Source of the DNA: Heliopora coerulea
Taxonomy: Eukaryota > Cnidaria > Anthozoa > Scleralcyonacea > Helioporidae
Direction of reading: 5' to 3'
NCBI GenBank assembly: GCA_030142905.1
Contig: JASJOG010000159.1
Coordinates: 434,001 to 498,000 of the forward strand
DNA: 64,000 nucleotides
Shown: piece by piece, positions 1 to 11,924 of the stretch
How positions within the stretch are numbered: position 1 is the first letter of the stretch
How the letters are laid out: each line of letters begins with the position of its first letter
Translations under genes and position numbers: made by a program
The notes under the pieces: model-generated
Databases searched by the model: none
The model's input: the letters and a program-made list of their open reading frames with translations, nothing else
What the model was told of the DNA's origin: nothing

Positions 1-695
1 AGGCCAGGATAGCGCGAGGGGGGTAACCCTATTACCCGAGTCTATGTAAATGGTCCCTTAGTTTCAGAAGTGCAAGAACATCGTTCAGTATCAGTAAACC
101 CGATTTCCATATTTGGAATGCTAATTCCCAATCATTTGCTCGGGCAAAAAGTGAAGCCAAAATGGCCGCCCATGGAGGAAAATTTTGTACGTCAGTTTCA
201 GTCATCTTCGCCGTCTTGTACATCGGTTCCCAGTCCTTTACATGTTTTTAATCTTCAGTTCGTGTCTGGTTCGGCCTCGAAAACCATGACAACCACAGAA
301 AGTGTTCAGACGAAATATTACTGGACCAGTTTTACATCTTCGAATATTTAAAAGCCGTCATTATCGACTTTCGAAAGGCTAAAGACACTCGCCTGGCAGC
401 TCGTGTTTTTTTACGCTTTTCTCAAGTCTTGCAACATCTCGCGTGTTTGGATCACAGTATCCAAACACGGGAATCCATTTGGTACTTCTTAAATCCTAGT
501 ACAAAATACAACTCCAAATTAAGTCACCGTACTATTCATGAACAAGGAATCGCAGGCGCACTGCAACCAGAACGGCAACTCACACAAGAAATTATGACAT
601 CACAATGTTTTAGAGATCACTTACTACTTCGTTTCGAGGAAAACGTAGTGAACTATTGAGTGAGAGTGTGTGAACAATACAAGAATTAAAACATA
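1..695. other. Upstream region of the MGNCLCCC gene, no gene recognised
   Basis: No recognisable coding domain is seen. From about 545 onward the sequence resembles 3595-3735, which lies upstream of the second MGNCLCCC copy, so at least 150 bp of 5' flank belongs to the tandem duplication. It probably holds the promoter and 5' UTR of the gene at 696, but I see no convincing TATA box. Confidence 0.4.
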
Positions 696-1961
696 ATGGG
701 TAACTGTCTCTGCTGTTGTCACGAGAAGGATAACTATTATGAAGAACGAATTCCGAGTATTTCTTGGCTTAAAACTCCAGACACCGTCAGTTTCGCAAGT
801 TCTGTTCACATGCGTTTCAGTCTCAGAGGCACATTGTCAGACTTCATTTGCCACGTACCAGACAAGAGATACAAACAAGGAAGAAACACTAGTCACGACA
901 AAAGTTCAACCTCGCAAAATAAAAGTAACGAGAAAAAAGCTGTACCAGAAACCCCCAACAATGAAAAGCAGGACGCAGTGATCGTGGTAACTAAAGTTGA
1001 CGTAGACGGCCTAGCATCCGAACATGATCAAGAATCAGCTAAAAATCGGGTAGAGGTCAATAATACTCCCGTTAGCAAAGATGGTCTGTCAAGTGGCACT
1101 GAGGAAACTGTCACCACGAATGAGAATGAAGACCCCGTTGGGAAAACACGTGATGAGTTGAACGATACTGTTAGCAATGGGGACTTATCAAGTGGTGACG
1201 TGGAAAAAGATAAAGTTAATCTGAATAACACTTCGGACGACAAAGATAGTTTGTCAATTGCCGGAGTAAAGATTGTTAGCGATTCTGGAAAAGAGGATTT
1301 ATTGGAAAACAAAGTTGAAAACTTTACTTCGGAGACGGAAAACATTGAGAATTATCACACCAATGCACTTCCTGAAGGTGACCAACAATCAATAGTACAA
1401 GAATGTGCCAAAATAGAAGTAGAAACAAAGTTAGAAGAAAATAGTGGCACCAAGGAAACACACGACGGAAAAGTTATCACTAAATCTGATGAGGTGGACT
1501 CATACTGCAAAAACAGAGAATCTCCAGTCCAGATTTCGTTTTACAAGAGTGAACCATCTGTGGAGAACCGTGTTGCTAAGAGCATTGCCGGTATAAAGTC
1601 TGTTGGTAAAGTGGAGACCTCAGTTTCCGATAGTGCAAGCATTCAATTCCGTCGCAAAAATCCAGAATTTGTTGAAGGGTATGGTTTAGTCACTGGAAAG
1701 TTTACCAGCACTGAAACAAACGTAGAGCTAGTTACCATTGGTAAAGCAGTCATCGAGGAAGTTGTTGTAAAAGATGTGGACAATACGAGTTTGACGAAAG
1801 ATAACGTTTATCTCGATAAGTTTGTCAGCGAAACTAACTTTGCATGTTCCGATAACGATAAATCGCATAAGAGCATCGATGAAGCTGAAATTGAAGCTGA
1901 AGGTAATCAAGAACCTGGAAAAATTCCTGCCAATAAACACATTGAAACCGTAGTCAGATGA
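696..1961 (+). CDS. Acidic disordered protein with N-terminal MGNCLCCC lipid-anchor-like motif
   Basis: A 421-residue single open frame. The start is well supported: A at -3 and G at +4, and the paralogue 3 kb downstream begins at the same place. Residues 1-8 (MGNCLCCC) give Gly2 for N-myristoylation and Cys4/6/7/8 for palmitoylation, so attachment to the inner face of a membrane is plausible. Residues about 20-65 are basic to neutral (SWLKTPDTVSF, MRFSLRGT, CHVPDKRYKQGRN). The rest is rich in E, D, K, N, S and T, lacks hydrophobic segments and looks disordered. It contains one copy of the unit that is repeated three times in the paralogue (ETV..NENE.P.GKT.DELN.TVSNGDLSSGD). The TGA stop sits where the paralogue has TCA, so the end is about 7 residues shorter. 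I recognise no domain. The layout resembles MARCKS/GAP43-type proteins only in composition. Confidence 0.7.
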   Translation: MGNCLCCCHEKDNYYEERIPSISWLKTPDTVSFASSVHMRFSLRGTLSDFICHVPDKRYKQGRNTSHDKSSTSQNKSNEKKAVPETPNNEKQDAVIVVTKVDVDGLASEHDQESAKNRVEVNNTPVSKDGLSSGTEETVTTNENEDPVGKTRDELNDTVSNGDLSSGDVEKDKVNLNNTSDDKDSLSIAGVKIVSDSGKEDLLENKVENFTSETENIENYHTNALPEGDQQSIVQECAKIEVETKLEENSGTKETHDGKVITKSDEVDSYCKNRESPVQISFYKSEPSVENRVAKSIAGIKSVGKVETSVSDSASIQFRRKNPEFVEGYGLVTGKFTSTETNVELVTIGKAVIEEVVVKDVDNTSLTKDNVYLDKFVSETNFACSDNDKSHKSIDEAEIEAEGNQEPGKIPANKHIETVVR

Positions 1962-3735
1962 AGGGAAACTTCTTGTGTCACATAAAATCGGAAACTCAGA
2001 GTGGAAAATCGAACTTGTCAATCAAGGTTGTTTGTGACAGAGAATTAACGAGTAAACAAACCCCTTAGAAGAAAAGTTGTAATGACCGCAGTACAAGCCA
2101 AAGGATAACGAAAGGAAGCCGCAATTAAGCAAAAATTATAAAAGACCGACTATTTTATAGAAGAAAGGTCAAAACCTACAGTTTTTTAAGGGATTGGTAT
2201 AACAGCCGACGCTCTGAAAGATATTATGAAATTAAGCAAAGATTATGTAATAATATTTCTGTAATTTATACTACGTGGAAATATATTTGTAGTTTCTATT
2301 CTTTCTTTATTACTTCAATAAATAACAGAAAAGCAATTCAAGATAGTGAATAAGAAGGCTGACAAAGTGATTCATTTTCTTTTGAATTTCGCACCCTTTC
2401 TGCGCATAAAGCTGCAACACATTTTAAAGAAATGAAAAATAAAAGTGAAGAAAAAAGTAGAAGTCGAACAGAATTCATTGGCAACACTGTCGACGTGTTG
2501 CGAACTTCATCTTAACTTGACTATAAGAAATGTTATATTACAAGGAGGCTTCTACTTGGCTTTAAAATTGAAGTGTCATATTTCCTTATCAAAAATCCTG
2601 TCGAGTTATGCAAACTTATAGGTAGTGTTGCAACGACTCAAGTCATCGACGTGAACTCCACTTGACTCGAGTCCCAATTTTGGGCGTATGGATTCGGCTA
2701 AAGTCCTTTGTGAAAAAAATGACTCGATTTAACTCGCGATGGTAATCCCAAATGACTTGCTCGATTTTAAAGTTGACGTCATAGCTGAGCGATATTGGAG
2801 TTCTTCAATTAAATCTTTTTATTATTTTAATCCGGCTAATGCCACATTATTTTACTTTGGCTAACGTCAGAAGATTTTACTCGCTTTCACTGTCCTTTTA
2901 ACTCATATCTGGAAGTCATGGCAACTTTATGAACTGATTTGATTCGACCAACTTGTTTGCGTGAAGTTGTTTTGCTCATAGGCGTACTATAGGGGGGCTA
3001 AGTGGCTTTAGCCCCGTCAGAAATAGCTTTGGGGGGCTTAGCCCGCCTGGGATTCTGCATTAATTGATGCGTGATTCACGAATGGTGGGATTACTGACGT
3101 GCTGGTTGGGATAATTTAACCGTCAAAGCCGTATTATTTCTTCAAGCCAATAGTTACAATGATCCACCTGAGAAAATGAACTAAATGCAACACTGAAATT
3201 TGAAATCTTAGCGACAAATCATTCACCAATCGTGGAGTCAAGCATTTCGATCCGCTTTCGGTTTCAGCTCACCTCCGGGAATAGGAAAACTCTACGCCTA
3301 CGTTCGTGCTGTTTTCTTGGTTAAGATCGTTGCAATCTTCGCAGTTTTTGAAGAACATTCGTATCGTACGTTCGGCTCGTGCTTGTATATCTAATGCAAC
3401 AGCGCCGCTCATATTGTAAAAAGTACTTAAATGGCACAACTGGGCTCAACGCTTAAAAGAGACTATCTACTGACGTCTACACTGTGACTCAATAACACGA
3501 ACATATCAGTCGACAAAGAAAGAGTTACCCTGATACAAAATACAAATATAAACCAAGTCACCCTACTGCTCCAAACTTAGGGATCGCGGGCGCACTGACA
3601 CCAGCACGGTCATTTCAGATTACACAAGAAATTATAACGTCACAATGCGTTTGAGATCACTTATTACTAAGTTCCAATGAATACGTAGTGAATTATTGAG
3701 AGAGTGTGTGTAAGAAATACAAGAATTAAACCAAA
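1962..3735. other. 3' UTR and spacer between the two MGNCLCCC modules
   Basis: The first part (to about 2350) is probable 3' UTR. Sequence at 2620-2935 is duplicated at 6420-6790. Within it, 2845-2905 looks like an old copy of the roughly 100-bp MITE family seen elsewhere (ATTTTACTTTGGCTAACGTC core). At 2970-3060 is a GGGGGGCTAAG / CTTAGCCC inverted stretch that could be the end of a DNA transposon. No coding region is recognised. Confidence 0.5.
2317..2322 (+). promoter_or_regulatory. Putative polyadenylation signal (AATAAA)
   Basis: AATAAA lies in TTCAATAAATAA, 356 bp after the stop at 1961. The same hexamer and surrounding bases are kept in the duplicated module at 6106, which supports its use. 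Confidence 0.45.
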
Positions 3736-5658
3736 ATGGGTAATTGTCTCTGCTGTTGTCGCAAGAAGGATGATTATTATGAAGTACGACTTCCGAGTAG
3801 TTCTTGGCTTAGAACTCCAGACACCGTCAGTTTTCCAAGTTCCGTTCACATGCGCTTCAGTCTCAGAGGCACATCGTCAGACTTCATTTGCCACGTACCA
3901 GACAAGAGTTACAAACAAGGACGAAACATTTGTCACGACAAAAGTTCAACGCCGAAAAATAAAAGTAACGAGAGAAAAGCTGTACCAGAAACCTCCAACA
4001 CTGAAAAGCAGGACGCAGCAATTGTGGTAACTAAGGTTGACGTAGATTGTACAGGATCTGAATATGATCAAGGATCAGCCATAAATTGTGTTGAGGTCAA
4101 TAATACTCATGTTAGCAAATGTGATCTGTCAAGTGGCACTGAGGAAACTGTCAGCAAGAATGAGAATGAATGCCCCTTAGAGAAAACACATGATGAGTTA
4201 ATTGGTACCGTTAGCAATGGTGACTTATCAAGTGGTGACGGGGAGAAGGTGAACGAAGCTGAGAATGAAAGTCTGATCGAAAAACTTCCAGTTAAGCTCA
4301 ATAACACTTCAGACGACAAAGATTGTTTGTCTATTGGCAGAGTTGAGATTGCTAGCGACGCCAGGAGTGAGGGTTTATTGGAAAACGAAATCGAAAACTT
4401 TACTTCAGAGATGATAAAACACGGAGAAATCAGACACTGTCAGCAAGAATGAGAATGAATGCCCCTTTGGAAAAACACATGATGAGTTGAATGATATAGT
4501 TAGCAATAGTGATTTATCAGGTGGTGACGTGGAGAAGGTGAACGAAGCTGAGAATGAAAGTCTGATCGAAAAACGTCCAGTTCAACCGAATAACACTTCA
4601 GACGATAAAGATTGTTTGTCAATTGACGAAATGGAGATTGGTAGCGACGCCAGGAGAGAGGGTTTATTGGAAAACGAAATTGAAAACTTTACTTCAGAGA
4701 TGGAAAACTCAGAGAAGTCAGAAACTGTCAGCAAGAATGAAAATGAATGCCCCTTCGGAAAAACTTACGATGAGTTGAATGATACTGTTAGCAATAGTGA
4801 TTTATCAAGTGGTGACGTAGAGAAGGTGAACGAAGCTGAGAATGAAAACCTGATGGAAAAACGCCCAGTCCAGCCAAATAATACCTCAGACAACAAAGAT
4901 TTTTTGTCAACTGATGAAGTGGAGATTTTTAGCGACACCAAAAGAAAAAGTTTATTGGAAAACGAAGTTGAAAACCTTCCCTTAGAGACCGAAAATACAG
5001 AAAAGTACCACACCAATGCGTTTCCTCAAGGTGACCTTGAAAACCAAAACTCGCAAGCCCAAGAATTAACAGTAAAAGAATGCGCAAAAAGAGAAGTGGG
5101 AACAAAGGTAGAAGAAAATTGTTCTAGCAAGGAAACAGATAACGGAGAAGTTATCACCAAATCTGGTGAGGTGGACTCACACCACAAAAACAGGGAATCA
5201 CCAGCCGAGATTTCGTTTGACAAGAGTGAACCATCTGTAGCGAACAGTGTTGCTACGAGCGTTGCCAGTATAGAGTCTGCTGGTAAACTGGAGACCCCCG
5301 TTTCTGCCGGTGGAAGTGTTCAAACCTGTACCAAAAATCCAGAATTTCCAGAAGGAAATGGCTTCGAAAGTTTATAAGCACTCAAACAAACATGGAACTG
5401 GTTACCACTGGTACAACAGTTATTAACAAACTTGTTGAAAAAGACGCGGACAACACGACTTCGACGAAAGAGAACGTTTGTCTCGTCGAGTTTGTTGGCG
5501 AAACGACGTCTGAAATTTCCTATCACGAAAAGTCGCATCAGAAAATCGCTGAAGCTGAAATTGAAGCCGAAGGTAATGAAGAATCTGGGGTAATTTTTTC
5601 TGCCATTGGACACGTTGAAACCTCTGCAAGTTCAGGGGAAACTTCTTGTCTCAAATAA
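3736..5658 (+). pseudogene. Second MGNCLCCC paralogue, broken by two frameshifts
   Basis: The copy starts MGNCLCCCRKKDDYYE with the same context as the gene at 696. It reads through to about 4410, where one extra base near 4411-4437 (34 bases against 33 at the equivalent repeat junction) moves the reading to the next frame; that frame is open from 4442 to 5377. About 7 bases are missing near 5365-5380 relative to the paralogue, and the C-terminal part (VELVTIG-like, EAEIEAEGN) continues in the original frame from 5392 to 5658. If the indels were repaired the protein would be longer than its neighbour because of three 96-residue units. Alternatives are assembly errors or very short introns. 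The 1-bp indel lies exactly at a repeat junction. Confidence 0.7.
4150..5014 (+). repeat. Three tandem 288-bp (96-codon) units inside the paralogue
   Basis: Units begin at GTCAGCAAGAATGA at 4150, 4439 and 4727, spaced 289 and 288 bp. Each encodes VSKNENECP.GKT.DEL, then VSN.DLS.GD.EKVNEAENE, then NNTSD.KD.LS and LLENE.EN. The intact neighbour at 696 has one shorter unit without the NEAENE segment. The 288-bp length keeps frame; the extra base in the first spacing is the frameshift. Confidence 0.9.
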
Positions 5659-6852
5659 AATGTTGCAGCTGTCGTCAGAAGCGTAAACCTCGAAAAGGTT
5701 TGCTCGAGAAAATGCACCAAGTGAACAGGTCCATTCTCTGAAACGAAACTGTAGTTCTATTTAAAATAAAGTGGAACTATATGAAAGCTCTGCCAATGAC
5801 AAGACAACCAATGTCGTAGCCGTTATTTGTCATCTTGTTAAAGGCATGTGGAAAGCAAAGCAGAAAAAGATAACTCGAGTTTGTTAGTCAGGAATGCTTG
5901 TGCAGGAAATAATTATACATGAAAGAATATTTTATCGAGGAATGCTTAAAACTAACGGTTTTCACAGTAATTGTTATCCCAGTAAACGTGGTAAATGCAT
6001 GCTTTAAAAGAGATCATAAAATGATACAAAGAATGTGAAATAATATTTTTGTAATTTATGCAACGTAAAGATGTGTTTGTGGTTCCTATTTTTCTTCATT
6101 ACTTCAATAAATAATAGAACAGAAATTAAAGATAGTGAATAAGAAGTCTGTAATGGCGATTCCTTTGTTTTATATTGCGTATCTTTTCTCCGTATAATAC
6201 CGCAATGCATTTTAAAAATCGAAAACAAAATAAAAGTGAAGAAAAAATATAAGTCAAGTAATTGGCAATAGAATTTACCGACAACACTCTCGAGGTCATT
6301 CGGACTTCATCGTAAGTTTTCCGCAAAAAATGTAATTTTACAGCAAAGCTTCTACGATGCTTGAAAAGTTGAAAGATAATATTTCCTTGTTCGGAGTCTT
6401 GCCAAATCACGGATACTTGCTGGAAGTGTTGTAACAACTCGAGTCATTGGATCGGACTCCACTGGACCGAGTCCTAATTTTCGGCGATTCGATTCGGCTC
6501 CAGTGCTTTGTGAAAAATGACTCGACTCGACTCGGTAACCCCAAATGACGCGAAGCAGATACAACTCAGCACATTTCGGCCTTAAATGACTAGATTCGAT
6601 CCTGATTAGGCTCAACACTGAGGAATATTTGAGTTCTTCCTTGAGCCTTTTCTGTTCGTATTCGACTTTTACTTTTCTTACCACGGCTTTTGCGCTAAAT
6701 GATTTTACTTTGGCGAACCTCAGAACGATTTTACTCGCTTTCACTCTCCTTTTAACTCATATATGGAAGTCAAAGCAACTTTATAATCTGACTCGAGTCA
6801 ATCAAGTTCTTTAACTAAACTCGACAGCACTCTTTGGGAATATGGTATTTTA
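5659..6852. other. 3' flank of the second module, no gene recognised
   Basis: The sequence matches the 3' flank of the first module, including AATAAA at 6106-6111 and the stretch 6420-6790. A 130-codon open frame on the minus strand at 6352-6744 has no recognisable content and lies in this duplicated non-coding flank, so I do not call it. An old MITE-like core is present at about 6695-6755. Confidence 0.45.
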
Positions 6853-6854
6853 TG

Positions 6855-6898
<44 letters not shown>

Positions 6899-6903
6899 CA
6901 CAT
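6853..6903. repeat. (TA)n microsatellite
   Basis: Nearly pure TA dinucleotides flanked by TATG/CATA steps. Confidence 0.95.
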
Positions 6904-9189
6904 ATATAGCTGCACATTCTGGTAAGTACTATAAATGCACGTTTGAATATTTCAGTGGTGACTAAAAACAATCTCAAAGAACTAAACATGTGATTTCTCT
7001 GGAGAAGCTCGGAGCAGAACAGGAAATGTCACTGTTTAATTACGACTCCCAGACTGGGCCCCTCCTTCAAGCCAAGTCCGGATCCACTAGTGTGACACCA
7101 TTTTGGCCCTCGGGTAAAAGAAAACCCGGGTCCCCTAAAAGTCCGAGGGCCCAGAATTAATATTAATACTAAGAGTCTAACATCTAAATGTAGTACATAG
7201 TTCGACTAACATCCTCACCCCTCAGTCGTTTAAAATATTTTATTAAAAGAAAAAAAAAAAAAAAAAAAAGAAAAAAAAGAGAATAACTGATGCCTGCGGT
7301 TGTCCCACGACTTTCCTACTTTTTTCAATACTTCTTGCTCGAAAAAAAAAATATCAAGAAATATTTTTTTTTCTCTTATTCAAGGGTTTCATTAGAAGGC
7401 GGCTACTGCCGAAGCTCCGGCGGCTGTGAGCCAACGAATCACCAGTTACTTTTCCGTGTTTCTCAAATTATTTGTGTTAACAATTTATGGAATTAGTTTT
7501 AAAACGTAAATGTTGTGCATACCTACTTCGTTGCGGAATCAAATGTATAAAAAAAGAGATTTGGACCTGTAAATCTTGAAAATTTCTTGTTTATATAAAC
7601 AAAAAATGCTCACATGACATCACTCTTCAGTATGATTTGTTCGGAAACTGAGAATTTTGCATAAATTGTCAGCGGTTTCTCACATGAACCAAGTGTGAGT
7701 GCCAATGTCGGTTAGCCGCCTACTTTTTCAAATAAGCCGGCTACTTTCAAAAATAATGAAACCCCTGCTTATTCTCCATCCTTTCAAGGGCCCAAAGTCA
7801 AGCGGGTCTTCTGTCCGCGTAAGATTTCCCGACCGCCCAGTCCATCCTGCCTGCTTTCCAAATCCAGGACAAAATCGTACAACCTGAAAATTTGATCCCC
7901 AGAGATTTTATGCTACACGGTACGAAGCAAAATTTAGGTGAAATTTGGTACCTTTTTCAGATAAAATCTTTGCAGCACCAACAGCAACTCTGTGAGCAAA
8001 GACATAAAGATTTATAAGTGAATGTAACAGCTGTTTTTTTCTATTCGCAAGATTTATGACATTACGAGGGTAAACAATAGTTAATAAAACAAGGGCATAA
8101 CCGAAGACCAAATCATAATCTTTTTTTAATAGGAACAGAGGTCCTACAGATTTTTTAATATGAACCAAGGTCCTACATATTGAGGGCTTTACCCTCCGCA
8201 AAAGTATTATGGACCTGCAGGTAACTGAGACTTCTGGGTAGTTCATTATTGGCAATATCAACCAGTCAGGTACGTTCTGACGTGTTGTATTACCAAGCAA
8301 TTTGTATTGTGTTAATTGCTGAGTGAAAAACACCAAAATCCAGAATAACCTTCATATAATTCAGAACGGTAGGACATATTCTTCTGCCTTTCTTGACAGA
8401 AGTATGAAAAGATTTACCCAACATTTTCTATTATAGATTTTCTCTGAAGAACTATACGCGATATCAAGAGTCAGTTACGCACAGGCTTCCCCTTCACTTC
8501 CCTTTCTTCTCTTTAACTGTAAAGACAGGAGTGAAATTCTATGCTTCAGCTATGCCTGGAAAATCTAGAGTCTAAAGCATTGTTCCTATCAGAGCTACAG
8601 TAAAAGGTAAACAATTTCTAAAATTGCGATGAAAGTCATTTGAGGTGGGAGAAAAAAAGTCATTAACTTAAGGGCACACTAGAATTATGTACTAATTCAT
8701 TGTACGCACGCTGAGCCCAACGAATGTCCCCAAATGAAGATAGGTGAAAGATTTGCATTTGTCATTATCCAGTTGAAGACAGTCAAACTATCGTCGATCA
8801 GTCCTGTGAATAAGAACACGCTTAGTTTAACATAAGTAATGGGTTTTCGGAGTCTATTAAATTTCATAAGATTTTTCAGTAGGTAGGCACTGCTGGTGTA
8901 ATGCAAATTGGTCAATCTGAATGGCTACGCTAATTCAACATTTGATGATTAATAGATAGCGTGGAGCGTCGAGTAAAGCAAATTAAGCTGAGTTTTAATT
9001 ATGGTTAAAAACAATGTTTATGCCTAGTTTTTAGTATGATAAATCTGAAGGACTAACAATCAGTTTCCGCTAAAACAGTCACATTATTTGTTTCGAATTT
9101 TTGTGAGATGACGGTCGACAGTGTTTTTCCCTCGTCAGCTGTTACGTCATGGAGGTTTCGACCTCATAATCTAATTGTTAAGTACAACA
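6904..9189. other. No recognised gene; A-rich tract and one unexplained ORF
   Basis: An interrupted poly-A tract lies at about 7248-7280. A 142-codon open frame on the minus strand at 7908-8336 has no domain I recognise and no sign of a signal peptide or repeated protein motif; it overlaps a short imperfect direct repeat (GGTCCTACA near 8140 and 8170). I regard it as probably chance. Confidence 0.3.
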
Positions 9190-9690
9190 GAATTTAGCTT
9201 AATCTAGCATAGCATGTCATAGGATAACACAGTATTAGATAACATAGGAAAGCACAACATAAAACAACATAACATAGCATGGCATCGCATGGCATGACGT
9301 AATAGTTGAGCATAACTTCTCGTGGCAAAGCACAACGCAGCACGGTAAGGTGCGATGCAACTGGCCAAGGCATGGTTGGTAAAGCACAAAATAGCGCAAC
9401 ATAGGATAATAGAATATACTATAGCATATCAGAAAATTGTATAGCGTAGTATAACAGAACGAAGTAGAGCAGTGTAGAGCAGGTAAAGCGGGGCAGAGCA
9501 GCGTCGGTCAGGGCAAAGTAGGGCAGAGCTGTTCAAAGGATGGCAAGGCAGGGCAAAGCACAGTAGAGCATAGCGTAGCACAACTCGGCGCAACGCAGCA
9601 CAGGATAGGACTGGATAGGACAGAGCAGGATAGGAAAGGAGAGAGTAGGATGGCAAAGGATAGAATAGCATAGGGTAGTGAGGGACAGCC
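9190..9690. repeat. Degenerate pentanucleotide satellite (AGCAN/GGCAN type)
   Basis: About 500 bp is built from variants of a five-base unit such as AGCAT, AACAT, GGCAT, AGCAC, GGCAA and GGATA. The periodicity explains the Leu/Ser/Pro/Tyr/Cys-rich open frames on the minus strand, which are not genes. Copies have diverged, so the array is old. Confidence 0.85.
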
Positions 9691-11904
9691 TGATGCAGCA
9701 ATTAACGTACAGATCGGCCAACAAGATTAACCTATGATAAATGTAGGCCATAACGATTTTTAACACACCTTTTTCAGTTGGATAACCATCTGAATCTCCA
9801 AACCCTAAAAGTAATGTTAGGTTAACAAATTAGTATTTAACTTAATAAACATTGCAGAAGGTTAAAGGAACAAGACAACAAATACCGAGCATATTATTCT
9901 CAACTGGTATTTGATAATGTTGAATTCATCCTCGGGCGTTCCCTGTCAGTTGGCCAGTGAGTCAGCTTAAAATCATCATAACAAGACACCACATGTACAA
10001 ACCAGGTGTGCGACAAAAACGGTCATACACTTAAAACCACCCTCACAAGACAGACAAAAGTTGCAAACACGAGTTGAAACATTCGTTATCGGCAATGGGA
10101 ACGTCCAAAAATAGTTGTCAAATAGATATATCTAACATACAAACTTTAGTTGTCAAACACATTGGACAATTTTTGGCGATAATAGGACTAATCATTATTT
10201 TCGCAAATATTTTCATCATTTGACAAATAAACAGTTACCAAGCAAGTGTTGTTTATCACAAATCTACTAAAATTCCTGCACTATTCACGTACCAACATGT
10301 TTGAAGTATGTTGTTATGACGTTCAAACAGCTCAGCTTGAGTTTGCCAGCGCGTGCCTACAAATTTTGTCGATTGTGTGAGTGTAGTTTTAAACGTACAG
10401 CCTTCTCGTAACTCACACGGCTCACGCAATATGAAAAGCCTCCATATACAACCCATGTTTCATAGCTACATGCTGTACAACATTCTTAAATATTTTATCA
10501 CGGTTAACAATGTCACAGTTTGCGCTAAAGTCGATTGAAACTGGATGCGTGAAGGCTGATCTTCACGGTAGGACTGTCGCATTCAATTGTTCGTCCTGAT
10601 GTATCCGATTCAGTCATCCGAATCTTCAGGAGGTTTTGCAACATGCGCGAACGAATAGCAAACAGGAATCTTGCTCTTAACGGTTAATTGCACACGCCAG
10701 AGTGACACTAAGCCGCAACGCGCGGAAAATAGCTCCCATTATTTCTATTGCAGTGTTGGCATGAAACGCACAAAGCGTCGCGGCATAATCAATACGTTTA
10801 TTGTAAACAGCACGATAAACAGACTACAGGTACCTCTATAATCAGGAGCAACGACATGGCACCCCAGTGAAGACAGAATCTACACGAAATCAATTTAGAT
10901 GAAATGTAAATTAGCAACGCAATTCTAGCTTCTAGATATTAAGTGTAGTGCAACTCCGATAGTACAACTTGAGCATATTTCATATGAGGTGGTTTAAGGT
11001 GAAATGTCACAAAAATCCGTATTTCGCTTAACATAAAAGAAATAAGTATACATCGTGCAGCATTTTACTGTCGTAGAAGTCGTAATGAAAAAAACATACG
11101 TAGCTTTCTAGAGTTTTTGTTTTTGTCTATTGACTGTTTGTGCTGTGAATAATTAATTGCCTATTTCTGATAAAAAGTGAAAGGTCATTTACGGATGCGT
11201 TTATACCATGCGATTGCTCGTTCGTATACGATTTAGAGACCACAGTCTTCTGGATGTATTGTAAAATTCGGGCAATTTTCGAACACTCCAAAAATCCATG
11301 AAAATATCTTATGGAAGACAGCGTTTGTACAGAAACCTACCTTATACGTTCCAATTCTATGCTTGGCAGCCCTATACATAGAAGAACAGTTACATTCATT
11401 CATCTTCTATTCATTTTTAGAGAGAGTATCTTGAAAGCAAAACTAATAATTTCATGACTCTAACTACATTGTAACAAGACTTGCAACACAATAACTATTC
11501 TAGTAAAAATGACCAGATGTGCATCTGAAACGATGTGGCAGTCTGAGATTTTCATCTGCATGTCTAACAGCAACCAGTCATGCACAGTTTATATTTGCAC
11601 CTGCAGCAAATCTCAAGCATGCTGAAATTGCCCTCTGGAGAGAGCTTATCTACCTTAACAGTTTACAAATTCTTCACTGGGTTATCTTTTCTAAACGTCA
11701 ATTTTTCGTTTTGCAAATTTTCGCCTTACACTACCCGAAAAATATTTTAATATGTTATTCCATAGAGTGTGTCACAATAACTGGCTGAACTCATGAAAAA
11801 TCACGCAACAATGTAACGGGTAGGAAATCTGACCAGGAACCATATTGGTACACGAGCGATTTCTGTCATAAATACGAGCGTTTTCTCTTCCCTTATGAAA
11901 CTAA
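9691..11904. other. No recognisable gene or repeat
   Basis: AT-rich sequence with only short chance open frames (the longest about 90 codons). No tRNA-like boxes or terminal inverted repeats were noticed. Confidence 0.4.
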
Positions 11905-11924
11905 TTGTGGATAAGATTATCATG

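Larger units (their letters stand above)
545..6790 (+). repeat. Tandem segmental duplication of the MGNCLCCC gene module
   Basis: Two head-to-tail modules, about 545-2935 and 3595-6790, share 5' flank, coding region and 3' flank. Matching landmarks include the start codons (696 and 3736), the AATAAA signals (2317 and 6106), the stretch around 2341-2380 versus 6131-6170, and the CTCATAT.TGGAAGTCA stretch near 2904 and 6756. Spacing grows from 3040 bp at the start codons to about 3790 bp downstream because the second coding region has gained internal repeat units. The modules are diverged but easily aligned by eye. Confidence 0.85.

Noticed and set aside
6352..6744. 130-codon minus-strand frame
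   Set aside because: Lies in the duplicated 3' flank; no domain and no evidence of coding conservation in the counterpart at 2600-2935.
9204..9766. Leu/Pro/Ser/Cys-rich open frames on minus
   Set aside because: Produced by the pentanucleotide satellite.
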